Shown in pieces: positions 44,501 to 58,400 of a DNA stretch of 64,000 nt. Position 1 is the first letter of the stretch, and each line of letters opens with the position of its first letter. Source of the DNA: Mytilus californianus (taxonomy: Eukaryota; Mollusca; Bivalvia; Mytilida; Mytilidae); contig NW_026262734.1 in assembly GCF_021869535.1 (NCBI RefSeq), positions 80,910,339-80,974,338 of the forward strand, given 5' to 3'. Under the pieces are notes generated by a model. The model was not told the DNA's origin. It was given only the letters and a program-made list of their open reading frames with translations, and did not search any database. A program made the translations under genes and the position numbers.

Positions 44501-47500
44501 ATTTTATACTCATGTGGTATGCTTTTTGTAACTTTTCTTTACATTTAAAGTACATTTAATACTTATAGAAGAATAATGTATGGTTAAAAAACTTCAAAAA
44601 CTTCAAATTGGTTGAAAAAAATGCATGTTTATGTAAGGCTTCCCTTAATTCGAAAATCTCTATTTTCAGGCACAGGCTCATATAAATTTGACTTTTGAAT
44701 AACTGTAATAAATCTGATAAATCAAATGAGTGTTCCGTTGCTTTTAATACTTATTATATTAAATTCAAGAGTATTTAAAAAGCAAATTTTTGCAATATTT
44801 AAATTTTTTAGGCCAAAATCTTGACAGTTGAAAATATTTGATTTAAACGTCAAAAATAAACATCCAAATTTCAATATTAAAATGGCCCTAGTTTCTATAA
44901 TATATATCCTATGGCCATGAAACTTAAACAACTATCTTATAATTGCCTAAGCTTAGGTCATGCAAAGTTTTATTAAAATTGGTCAAGTCTTTCTATCCTA
45001 TTAGGTCCAAGGACACAGTTATCGTCCTTTGGTTTTCGTTGTCTACGAATATAGTCCCTAGTGTGAACAGTGTATAACTTGCATTTTTTTTTGATACACT
45101 TTCCCAATTTATTTCTTGATATTTTATGCATGAAATATTAAGTAAGGGGATGAAATTACATGTTAAAAAAATTTGGGTGCTGAATCTTTATGTTAAGTAG
45201 TGATTTGGTCCAGTTAAAAAAGGTCAAAAATTAGAATGTCTGAAGTTGTCAAACTGAATTTTAGCCCCCCTTAACACAGAATTGTCAATATTTTGAGTTA
45301 GAGCTGGTAGAAGTTTCTATAATTTTGATATTATTTGTATCAATAGTAGTACACTACACTGTAAAAATCTTTTTAAGATAGAGCAGGTGTGATTTTTTTA
45401 ATTTGAATTTATTGTCTAAAAGAAATGCACTACGAAATAATTGTGTTCTCGGGCCTAAGAGATGAATTCCGTAAATGTAGATTCTGTACTTTGGCAACTT
45501 TCCTGAATGGTTTGCTGGTTTCAATTTGTCAAACTCAATAAAAGTAAAGCATTTACATCTTTGTTTGACAGAAATTCTGTTTAAATGTCCCATTTTGGCA
45601 TTATACAGCTAAAATAAGCATTTTAAAGCAGTTTCCATTTTATGCCTAAGAGCCATGCTGACTTTCTATCTGACAGCTTTTTATGTTCCTGATATTTGTG
45701 TTTCTATGCTTAAATCAAATTTAATTAACCATTTGTGAACTCGGAATCTAGAGAAAAGTAGATTATCACAGAAAAAATGTGCAGAATATTTGTATTTATG
45801 TCCCTAGTTAAACAGCCTGTTTGATGTATGTGAAATGTGAAGAGCTTTGTACATAAAATCTGTAGTCCATCACAAATATTTCACTAAATCTGTAAAAAAA
45901 AACACTTTACAATGATCAGTACACCCTATTCATTTCATATGCTACCATAATTTTCTTCTTTAGGATAGTAAGTGGTTCAAATATATGCCAAATGAGACTA
46001 AAACTACATGCAAGTTTTCCATTGAAAAGTGAAAAACTGGTCATCAGACCATTCTGTCTGCAAAAAAAAGTTGAATTCAAGAGTCCTTTTGCAATTAGAC
46101 TTCTTGTATCATGACATCTTAGCATAGAAATGAGCAAAAAGTAACAAATTTCAATTTCTTATAGCCTCTGTGTGCATTTTTATATGTAAATATGGGCTAC
46201 GGCCTAAATCGACTCTAAATAATTCTCAGTCTTACATGGCCTAAGACCATTTTATACTCATGTGGTATGCTTTTTGTAACTTTTCTTTACATTTAAAGTA
46301 CATTTAATACTTATAGAAGAATAATGTATGGTTAAAAAACTTCAAAAACTTCAAATTGGTTGAAAAAAATGCATGTTTATGTAAGGCTTCCCTTAATTCG
46401 AAAATCTCTATTTTCAGGCACAGGCTCATATAAATTTGACTTTTGAATAACTGTAATAAATCTGATAAATCAAATGAGTGTTCCGTTGCTTTTAATACTT
46501 ATTATATTAAATTCAAGAGTATTTAAAAAGCAAATTTTTGCAATATTTAAATTTTTTAGGCCAAAATCTTGACAGTTGAAAATATTTGATTTAAACGTCA
46601 AAAATAAACATCCAAATTTCAATATTAAAATGGCCCTAGTTTCTATAATATATATCCTATGGCCATGAAACTTAAACAACTATCTTATAATTGCCTAAGC
46701 TTAGGTCATGCAAAGTTTTATTAAAATTGGTCAAGTCTTTCTATCCTATTAGGTCCAAGGACACAGTTATCGTCCTTTGGTTTTCGTTGTCTACGAATAT
46801 AGTCCCTAGTGTGAACAGTGTATAACTTGCATTTTTTTTTGATACACTTTCCCAATTTATTTCTTGATATTTTATGCATGAAATATTAAGTAAGGGGATG
46901 AAATTACATGTTAAAAAAATTTGGGTGCTGAATCTTTATGTTAAGTAGTGATTTGGTCCAGTTAAAAAAGGTCAAAAATTAGAATGTCTGAAGTTGTCAA
47001 ACTGAATTTTAGCCCCCCTTAACACAGAATTGTCAATATTTTGAGTTAGAGCTGGTAGAAGTTTCTATAATTTTGATATTATTTGTATCAATAGTAGTAC
47101 ACTGCACTGTAAAAATCTTTTTAAGATAGAGCAGGTGTGATTTTTTTAATTTGAATTTATTGTCTAAAAGAAATGCACTACGAAATAATTGTGTTCTCGG
47201 GCCTAAGAGATGAATTCCGTAAATGTAGATTCTGTACTTTGGCAACTTTCCTGAATGGTTTGCTGGTTTCAATTTGTCAAACTCAATAAAAGTAAAGCAT
47301 TTACATCTTTGTTTGACAGAAATTCTGTTTAAATGTCCCATTTTGGCATTATACAGCTAAAATAAGCATTTTAAAGCAGTTTCCATTTTATGCCTAAGAG
47401 CCATGCTGACTTTCTATCTGACAGCTTTTTATGTTCCTGATATTTGTGTTTCTATGCTTAAATCAAATTTAATTAACCATTTGTGAACTCGGAATCTAGA

Positions 47501-50500
47501 GAAAAGTAGATTATCACAGAAAAAATGTGCAGAATATTTGTATTTATGTCCCTAGTTAAACAGCCTGTTTGATGTATGTGAAATGTGAAGAGCTTTGTAC
47601 ATAAAATCTGTAGTCCATCACAAATATTTCACTAAATCTGTAAAAAAAAACACTTTACAATGATCAGTACACCCTATTCATTTCATATGCTACCATAATT
47701 TTCTTCTTTAGGATAGTAAGTGGTTCAAATATATGCCAAATGAGACTAAAACTACATGCAAGTTTTCCATTGAAAAGTGAAAAACTGGTCATCAGACCAT
47801 TCTGTCTGCAAAAAAAAGTTGAATTCAAGAGTCCTTTTGCAATTAGACTTCTTGTATCATGACATCTTAGCATAGAAATGAGCAAAAAGTAACAAATTTC
47901 AATTTCTTATAGCCTCTGTGTGCATTTTTATATGTAAATATGGGCTACGGCCTAAATCGACTCTAAATAATTCTCAGTCTTACATGGCCTAAGACCATTT
48001 TATACTCATGTGGTATGCTTTTTGTAACTTTTCTTTACATTTAAAGTACATTTAATACTTATAGAAGAATAATGTATGGTTAAAAAACTTCAAAAACTTC
48101 AAATTGGTTGAAAAAAATGCATGTTTATGTAAGGCTTCCCTTAATTCGAAAATCTCTATTTTCAGGCACAGGCTCATATAAATTTGACTTTTGAATAACT
48201 GTAATAAATCTGATAAATCAAATGAGTGTTCCGTTGCTTTTAATACTTATTATATTAAATTCAAGAGTATTTAAAAAGCAAATTTTTGCAATATTTAAAT
48301 TTTTTAGGCCAAAATCTTGACAGTTGAAAATATTTGATTTAAACGTCAAAAATAAACATCCAAATTTCAATATTAAAATGGCCCTAGTTTCTATAATATA
48401 TATCCTATGGCCATGAAACTTAAACAACTATCTTATAATTGCCTAAGCTTAGGTCATGCAAAGTTTTATTAAAATTGGTCAAGTCTTTCTATCCTATTAG
48501 GTCCAAGGACACAGTTATCGTCCTTTGGTTTTCGTTGTCTACGAATATAGTCCCTAGTGTGAACAGTGTATAACTTGCATTTTTTTTTGATACACTTTCC
48601 CAATTTATTTCTTGATATTTTATGCATGAAATATTAAGTAAGGGGATGAAATTACATGTTAAAAAAATTTGGGTGCTGAATCTTTATGTTAAGTAGTGAT
48701 TTGGTCCAGTTAAAAAAGGTCAAAAATTAGAATGTCTGAAGTTGTCAAACTGAATTTTAGCCCCCCTTAACACAGAATTGTCAATATTTTGAGTTAGAGC
48801 TGGTAGAAGTTTCTATAATATTGATATTATTTGTATCAATAGTAGTACACTACACTGTAAAAATCTTTTTAAGATAGAGCAGGTGTGATTTTTTTAATTT
48901 GAATTTATTGTCTAAAAGAAATGCACTACGAAATAATTGTGTTCTCGGGCCTAAGAGATGAATTCCGTAAATGTAGATTCTGTACTTTGGCAACTTTCCT
49001 GAATGGTTTGCTGGTTTCAATTTGTCAAACTCAATAAAAGTAAAGCATTTACATCTTTGTTTGACAGAAATTCTGTTTAAATGTCCCATTTTGGCATTAT
49101 ACAGCTAAAATAAGCATTTTAAAGCAGTTTCCATTTTATGCCTAAGAGCCATGCTGACTTTCTATCTGACAGCTTTTTATGTTCCTGATATTTGTGTTTC
49201 TATGCTTAAATCAAATTTAATTAACCATTTGTGAACTCGGAATCTAGAGAAAAGTAGATTATCACAGAAAAAATGTGCAGAATATTTGTATTTATGTCCC
49301 TAGTTAAACAGCCTGTTTGATGTATGTGAAATGTGAAGAGCTTTGTACATAAAATCTGTAGTCCATCACAAATATTTCACTAAATCTGTAAAAAAAAACA
49401 CTTTACAATGATCAGTACACCCTATTCATTTCATATGCTACCATAATTTTCTTCTTTAGGATAGTAAGTGGTTCAAATATATGCCAAATGAGACTAAAAC
49501 TACATGCAAGTTTTCCATTGAAAAGTGAAAAACTGGTCATCAGACCATTCTGTCTGCAAAAAAAAGTTGAATTCAAGAGTCCTTTTGCAATTAGACTTCT
49601 TGTATCATGACATCTTAGCATAGAAATGAGCAAAAAGTAACAAATTTCAATTTCTTATAGCCTCTGTGTGCATTTTTATATGTAAATATGGGCTACGGCC
49701 TAAATCGACTCTAAATAATTCTCAGTCTTACATGGCCTAAGACCATTTTATACTCATGTGGTATGCTTTTTGTAACTTTTCTTTACATTTAAAGTACATT
49801 TAATACTTATAGAAGAATAATGTATGGTTAAAAAACTTCAAAAACTTCAAATTGGTTGAAAAAAATGCATGTTTATGTAAGGCTTCCCTTAATTCGAAAA
49901 TCTCTATTTTCAGGCACAGGCTCATATAAATTTGACTTTTGAATAACTGTAATAAATCTGATAAATCAAATGAGTGTTCCGTTGCTTTTAATACTTATTA
50001 TATTAAATTCAAGAGTATTTAAAAAGCAAATTTTTGCAATATTTAAATTTTTTAGGCCAAAATCTTGACAGTTGAAAATATTTGATTTAAACGTCAAAAA
50101 TAAACATCCAAATTTCAATATTAAAATGGCCCTAGTTTCTATAATATATATCCTATGGCCATGAAACTTAAACAACTATCTTATAATTGCCTAAGCTTAG
50201 GTCATGCAAAGTTTTATTAAAATTGGTCAAGTCTTTCTATCCTATTAGGTCCAAGGACACAGTTATCGTCCTTTGGTTTTCGTTGTCTACGAATATAGTC
50301 CCTAGTGTGAACAGTGTATAACTTGCATTTTTTTTTGATACACTTTCCCAATTTATTTCTTGATATTTTATGCATGAAATATTAAGTAAGGGGATGAAAT
50401 TACATGTTAAAAAAATTTGGGTGCTGAATCTTTATGTTAAGTAGTGATTTGGTCCAGTTAAAAAAGGTCAAAAATTAGAATGTCTGAAGTTGTCAAACTG

Positions 50501-51988
50501 AATTTTAGCCCCCCTTAACACAGAATTGTCAATATTTTGAGTTAGAGCTGGTAGAAGTTTCTATAATTTTGATATTATTTGTATCAATAGTAGTACACTA
50601 CACTGTAAAAATCTTTTTAAGATAGAGCAGGTGTGATTTTTTTAATTTGAATTTATTGTCTAAAAGAAATGCACTACGAAATAATTGTGTTCTCGGGCCT
50701 AAGAGATGAATTCCGTAAATGTAGATTCTGTACTTTGGCAACTTTCCTGAATGGTTTGCTGGTTTCAATTTGTCAAACTCAATAAAAGTAAAGCATTTAC
50801 ATCTTTGTTTGACAGAAATTCTGTTTAAATGTCCCATTTTGGCATTATACAGCTAAAATAAGCATTTTAAAGCAGTTTCCATTTTATGCCTAAGAGCCAT
50901 GCTGACTTTCTATCTGACAGCTTTTTATGTTCCTGATATTTGTGTTTCTATGCTTAAATCAAATTTAATTAACCATTTGTGAACTCGGAATCTAGAGAAA
51001 AGTAGATTATCACAGAAAAAATGTGCAGAATATTTGTATTTATGTCCCTAGTTAAACAGCCTGTTTGATGTATGTGAAATGTGAAGAGCTTTGTACATAA
51101 AATCTGTAGTCCATCACAAATATTTCACTAAATCTGTAAAAAAAAACACTTTACAATGATCAGTACACCCTATTCATTTCATATGCTACCATAATTTTCT
51201 TCTTTAGGATAGTAAGTGGTTCAAATATATGCCAAATGAGACTAAAACTACATGCAAGTTTTCCATTGAAAAGTGAAAAACTGGTCATCAGACCATTCTG
51301 TCTGCAAAAAAAAGTTGAATTCAAGAGTCCTTTTGCAATTAGACTTCTTGTATCATGACATCTTAGCATAGAAATGAGCAAAAAGTAACAAATTTCAATT
51401 TCTTATAGCCTCTGTGTGCATTTTTATATGTAAATATGGGCTACGGCCTAAATCGACTCTAAATAATTCTCAGTCTTACATGGCCTAAGACCATTTTATA
51501 CTCATGTGGTATGCTTTTTGTAACTTTTCTTTACATTTAAAGTACATTTAATACTTATAGAAGAATAATGTATGGTTAAAAAACTTCAAAAACTTCAAAT
51601 TGGTTGAAAAAAATGCATGTTTATGTAAGGCTTCCCTTAATTCGAAAATCTCTATTTTCAGGCACAGGCTCATATAAATTTGACTTTTGAATAACTGTAA
51701 TAAATCTGATAAATCAAATGAGTGTTCCGTTGCTTTTAATACTTATTATATTAAATTCAAGAGTATTTAAAAAGCAAATTTTTGCAATATTTAAATTTTT
51801 TAGGCCAAAATCTTGACAGTTGAAAATATTTGATTTAAACGTCAAAAATAAACATCCAAATGTCAATATTAAAATGGCCCTAGTTTCTATAATATATATC
51901 CTATGGCCATGAAACTTAACCAACTATCTTATAATTGCCTAAGCTTAGGTCATGCAAAGTTTTATTAAAATTGGTCAAGTCTTTCTAT
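41501..51988 (+). repeat. Satellite block II: units 6-11, 1748 bp each
   Basis: A 2-bp loss gives TATTATATTAAATTC, and GATATTATTTGTATC replaces the block I form. Units 8-11 also share AAATAATTGTGTTC. Units 7-10 share ACTTAAACAACT near their ends. Unit 7 alone in this block has GAAGCTGTC. Confidence 0.85.
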
Positions 51989-54900
51989 CCTATTAGGTCC
52001 AAGGACACAGTTATCGTCCTTTGGTTTTCGTTGTCTACGAATATAGTCCCTAGTGTGAACAGTGTATAACTTGCATTTTTTTTTGATACACTTTCCCAAT
52101 TTATTTCTTGATATTTTATGCATGAAATATTAAGTAAGGGGATGAAATTACATGTTAAAAAAATTTGGGTGCTGAATCTTTATGTTAAGTAGTGATTTGG
52201 TCCAGTTAAAAAAGGTCAAAAATTAGAATGTCTGAAGTTGTCAAACTGAATTTTAGCCCCCCTTAACACAGAATTGTCAATATTTTGAGTTAGAGCTGGT
52301 AGAAGTTTCTATAATTTTGATATTATTTGTATCAATAGTAGAACACTACAATGTAAAAATCTTTTTAAGATAGAGCAGGTGTGATTTTTTTAATTTGAAT
52401 TTATTGTCTAAAAGAAATGCACTCCGAAATAACTGTGTTCTCGGGCCTAAGAGATGAATTCCGTAAATGTAGATTCTGTACTTTGGCAACTTTCCTGAAT
52501 GGTTTGCTGGTTTCAATTTGTCAAACTCAATAAAAGTAAAGCATTTACATCTTTGTTTGACAGAAATTCTGTTTAAATGTCCCATTTTGGCATTATACAG
52601 CTAAAATAAGCATTTTAAAGCAGTTTCCATTTTATGCCTAAGAGCCATGCTGACTTTCTATCTGACAGCTTTTTATGTTCCTGATATTTGTGTTTCTATG
52701 CTTAAATCAAATTTAATTAACCATTTGTGAACTCGGAATCTAGAGAAAAGTAGATTATCACAGAAAAAATGTGCAGAATATTTGTATTTATGTCCCTAGT
52801 TAAACAGCCTGTTTGATGTATGTGAAATGTGAAGAGCTTTGTACATAAAATCTGTAGTCCATCACAAATATTTCACTAAATCTGAAAAAAAAACACTTTA
52901 CAATGATCAGTACACCCTATTCATTTCATATGCTACCATAATTTTCTTCTTTAGGATAGTAAGTGGTTCAAATATATGCCAAATGAGACTAAAACTACAT
53001 GCAAGTTTTCCATTGAAAAGTGAAAAACTGGTCATCAGACCATTCTGTCTGCAAAAAAAAGTTGAATTCAAGAGTCCTTTTGCAATTAGACTTCTTGTAT
53101 CATGACATCTTAGTATAGAAATGAGCAAAAAGTAACAAATTTCAATTTCTTATAGCCTCTGTGTGCATTTTTATATGTAAATATGGGCTACGGCCTAAAT
53201 CGACTCTAAATAATTCTCAGTCTTACATGGCCTAAGACCATTTTATACTCATGTGGTATGCTTTTTGTAACTTTTCTTTACATTTAAAGTACATTTAATA
53301 CTTATAGAAGAATAATGTATGGTTAAAAAACTTCAAAAACTTCAAATTGGTTGAAAAAAATGCATGTTTATGTAAGGCTTCCCTTAATTCGAAAATCTCT
53401 ATTTTCAGGCACAGGCTCATATAAATTTGACTTTTGAATAACTGTTATAAATCTGATAAATCAAATGAGTGTTCCGTTGCTTTTAATACTTATTATATTA
53501 AATTCAAGAGTATTTAAAAAGCAAATTTTTGCAATATTTAAATTTTTTAGGCCAAAATCTTGACAGTTGAAAATATTTGATTTAAACGTCAAAAATAAAC
53601 ATCCAAATTTCAATATTAAAATGGCCCTAGTTTCTATAATATATATCCTATGGCCATGAAACTTAACCAACTATCTTATAATTGCCTAAGCTTAGGTCAT
53701 GCAAAGTTTTATTAAAATTGGTCAAGTCTTTCTATCCTATTAGGTCCAAGGACACAGTTATCGTCCTTTGGTTTTCGTTGTCTACGAATATAGTCCCTAG
53801 TGTGAACAGTGTATAACTTGCATTTTTTTTTGATACACTTTCCCAATTTATTTCTTGATATTTTATGCATGAAATATTAAGTAAGGGGATGAAATTACAT
53901 GTTAAAAAAATTTTGGTGCTGAATCTTTATGTTAAGTAGTGATTTGGTCCAGTTAAAAAAGGTCAAAAATTAGAATGTCTGAAGTTGTCAAACTGAATTT
54001 TAGCCCCCCTTAACACAGAATTGTCAATATTTTGAGTTAGAGCTGGTAGAAGTTTCTATAATTTTGATATTATTTGTATCAATAGTAGAACACTACAATG
54101 TAAAAATCTTTTTAAGATAGAGCAGGTGTGATTTTTTTAATTTGAATTTATTGTCTAAAAGAAATGCACTCCGAAATAACTGTGTTCTCGGGCCTAAGAG
54201 ATGAATTCCGTAAATGTAGATTCTGTACTTTGGCAACTTTCCTGAATGGTTTGCTGGTTTCAATTTGTCAAACTCAATAAAAGTAAAGCATTTACATCTT
54301 TGTTTGACAGAAATTCTGTTTAAATGTCCCATTTTGGCATTATACAGCTAAAATAAGCATTTTAAAGCAGTTTCCATTTTATGCCTAAGAGCCATGCTGA
54401 CTTTCTATCTGACAGCTTTTTATGTTCCTGATATTTGTGTTTCTATGCTTAAATCAAATTTAATTAACCATTTGTGAACTCGGAATCTAGAGAAAAGTAG
54501 ATTATCACAGAAAAAATGTGCAGAATATTTGTATTTATGTCCCTAGTTAAACAGCCTGTTTGATGTATGTGAAATGTGAAGAGCTTTGTACATAAAATCT
54601 GTAGTCCATCACAAATATTTCACTAAATCTGAAAAAAAAACACTTTACAATGATCAGTACACCCTATTCATTTCATATGCTACCATAATTTTCTTCTTTA
54701 GGATAGTAAGTGGTTCAAATATATGCCAAATGAGACTAAAACTACATGCAAGTTTTCCATTGAAAAGTGAAAAACTGGTCATCAGACCATTCTGTCTGCA
54801 AAAAAAAGTTGAATTCAAGAGTCCTTTTGCAATTAGACTTCTTGTATCATGACATCTTAGTATAGAAATGAGCAAAAAGTAACAAATTTCAATTTCTTAT

Positions 54901-55482
54901 AGCCTCTGTGTGCATTTTTATATGTAAATATGGGCTACGGCCTAAATCGACTCTAAATAATTCTCAGTCTTACATGGCCTAAGACCATTTTATACTCATG
55001 TGGTATGCTTTTTGTAACTTTTCTTTACATTTAAAGTACATTTAATACTTATAGAAGAATAATGTATGGTTAAAAAACTTCAAAAACTTCAAATTGGTTG
55101 AAAAAAATGCATGTTTATGTAAGGCTTCCCTTAATTCGAAAATCTCTATTTTCAGGCACAGGCTCATATAAATTTGACTTTTGAATAACTGTTATAAATC
55201 TGATAAATCAAATGAGTGTTCCGTTGCTTTTAATACTTATTATATTAAATTCAAGAGTATTTAAAAAGCAAATTTTTGCAATATTTAAATTTTTTAGGCC
55301 AAAATCTTGACAGTTGAAAATATTTGATTTAAACGTCAAAAATAAACATCCAAATTTCAATATTAAAATGGCCCTAGTTTCTATAATATATATCCTATGG
55401 CCATGAAACTTAACCAACTATCTTATAATTGCCTAAGCTTAGGTCATGCAAAGTTTTATTAAAATTGGTCAAGTCTTTCTAT
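51989..55482 (+). repeat. Satellite block III: units 12-13, near-identical pair, 1747 bp
   Basis: Both carry GTAGAACACTACAATG, GCACTCCGAAATAAC, TTAGTATAG and AACTGTTATAAATC, none of which occurs elsewhere in the array. A recent duplication of one unit is the simplest reading. Confidence 0.9.
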
Positions 55483-58400
55483 CCTATTAGGTCCAAGGAC
55501 ACAGTTATCGTCCTTTGGTTTTCGTTGTCTACGAATATAGTCCCTAGTGTGAACAGTGTATAACTTGCATTTTTTTTTGATACACTTTCCCAATTTATTT
55601 CTTGATATTTTATGCATGAAATATTAAGTAAGGGGATGAAATTACATGTTAAAAAAATTTGGGTGCTGAATCTTTATGTTAAGTAGTGATTTGGTCCAGT
55701 TAAAAAAGGTCAAAAATTAGAATGTCTGAAGTTGTCAAACTGAATTTTAGCCCCCCTTAACACAGAATTGTCAATATTTTGAGTTAGAGCTGGTAGAAGT
55801 TTCTATAATTTTGATATTATTTGTATCAATAGTAGTACACTACACTGTAAAAATCTTTTTAAGATAGAGCAGGTGTGATTTTTTTAATTTGAATTTATTG
55901 TCTAAAAGAAATGCACTACGAAATAACTGTGTTCTCGGGCCTAAGAGATGAATTCCGTAAATGTAGATTCTGTACTTTGGCAACTTTCCTGAATGGTTTG
56001 CTGGTTTCAATTTGTCAAACTCAATAAAAGTAAAGCATTTACATCTTTGTTTGACAGAAATTCTGTTTAAATGTCCCATTTTGGCATTATACAGCTAAAA
56101 TAAGCATTTTAAAGCAGTTTCCATTTTATGCCTAAGAGCCATGCTGACTTTCTATCTGACAGCTTTTTATGTTCCTGATATTTGTGTTTCTATGCTTAAA
56201 TCAAATTTAATTAACCATTTGTGAACTCGGAATCTAGAGAAAAGTAGATTATCACAGAAAAAATGTGCAGAATATTTGTATTTATGTCCCTAGTTAAACA
56301 GCCTGTTTGATGTATGTGAAATGTGAAGAGCTTTGTACATAAAATCTGTAGTCCATCACAAATATTTCACTAAATCTGAAAAAAAAACACTTTACAATGA
56401 TCAGTACACCCTATTCATTTCATATGCTACCATAATTTTCTTCTTTAGGATAGTAAGTGGTTCAAATATATGCCAAATGAGACTAAAACTACATGCAAGT
56501 TTTCCATTGAAAAGTGAAAAACTGGTCATCAGACCATTCTGTCTGCAAAAAAAAGTTGAATTCAAGAGTCCTTTTGCAATTAGACTTCTTGTATCATGAC
56601 ATCTTAGCATAGAAATGAGCAAAAAGTAACAAATTTCAATTTCTTATAGCCTCTGTGTGCATTTTTATATGTAAATATGGGCTACGGCCTAAATCGACTC
56701 TAAATAATTCTCAGTCTTACATGGCCTAAGACCATTTTATACTCATGTGGTATGCTTTTTGTAACTTTTCTTTACATTTAAAGTACATTTAATACTTATA
56801 GAAGAATAATGTATGGTTAAAAAACTTCAAAAACTTCAAATTGGTTGAAAAAAATGCATGTTTATGTAAGGCTTCCCTTAATTCGAAAATCTCTATTTTC
56901 AGGCACAGGCTCATATAAATTTGACTTTTGAATAACTGTAATAAATCTGATAAATCAAATGAGTGTTCCGTTGCTTTTAATACTTATTATATTAAATTCA
57001 AGAGTATTTAAAAAGCAAATTTTTGCAATATTTAAATTTTTTAGGCCAAAATCTTGACAGTTGAAAATATTTGATTTAAACGTCAAAAATAAACATCCAA
57101 ATTTCAATATTAAAATGGCCCTAGTTTCTATAATATATATCCTATGGCCATGAAACTTAAACAACTATCTTATAATTGCCTAAGCGTAGGTCATGCAAAG
57201 TTTTATTAAAATTGGTCAAGTCTTTCTATCCTATTAGGTCCAAGGACACAGTTATCGTCCTTTGGTTTTCGTTGTCTACGAATATAGTCCCTAGTGTGAA
57301 CAGTGTATAACTTGCATTTTTTTTTGATACACTTTCCCAATTTATTTCTTGATATTTTATGCATGAAATATTAAGTAAGGGGATGAAATTACATGTTAAA
57401 AAAATTTGGGTGCTGAATCTTTATGTTAAGTAGTGATTTGGTCCAGTTAAAAAAGGTCAAAAATTAGAATGTCTGAAGCTGTCAAACTGAATTTTAGCCC
57501 CCCTTAACACAGAATTGTCAATATTTTGAGTTAGAGCTGGTAGAAGTTTCTATAATTTTGATATTATTTGTATCAATAGTAGTACACTACACTGTAAAAA
57601 TCTTTTTAAGATAGAGCAGGTGTGATTTTTTTAATTTGAATTTATTGTCTAAAAGAAATGCACTACGAAATAACTGTGTTCTCGGGCCTAAGAGATGAAT
57701 TCCGTAAATGTAGATTCTGTACTTTGGCAACTTTCCTGAATGGTTTGCTGGTTTCAATTTGTCAAACTCAATAAAAGTAAAGCATTTACATCTTTGTTTG
57801 ACAGAAATTCTGTTTAAATGTCCCATTTTGGCATTATACAGCTAAAATAAGCATTTTAAAGCAGTTTCCATTTTATGCCTAAGAGCCATGCTGACTTTCT
57901 ATCTGACAGCTTTTTATGTTCCTGATATTTGTGTTTCTATGCTTAAATCAAATTTAATTAACCATTTGTGAACTCGGAATCTAGAGAAAAGTAGATTATC
58001 ACAGAAAAAATGTGCAGAATATTTGTATTTATGTCCCTAGTTAAACAGCCTGTTTGATGTATGTGAAATGTGAAGAGCTTTGTACATAAAATCTGTAGTC
58101 CATCACAAATATTTCACTAAATCTGTAAAAAAAACACTTTACAATGATCAGTACACCCTATTCATTTCATATGCTACCATAATTTTCTTCTTTAGGATAG
58201 TAAGTGGTTCAAATATATGCCAAATGAGACTAAAACTACATGCAAGTTTTCCATTGAAAAGTGAAAAACTGGTCATCAGACCATTCTGTCTGCAAAAAAA
58301 AGTTGAATTCAAGAGTCCTTTTGCAATTAGACTTCTTGTATCATGACATCTTAGCATAGAAATGAGCAAAAAGTAACAAATTTCAATTTCTTATAGCCTC

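Noticed and set aside
52839-53105. 88-codon plus-strand frame present in units 12-18
   Set aside because: It exists only after a change in the poly-A run near the start of the frame; earlier units with one or two more bases lose it. Chance opening.
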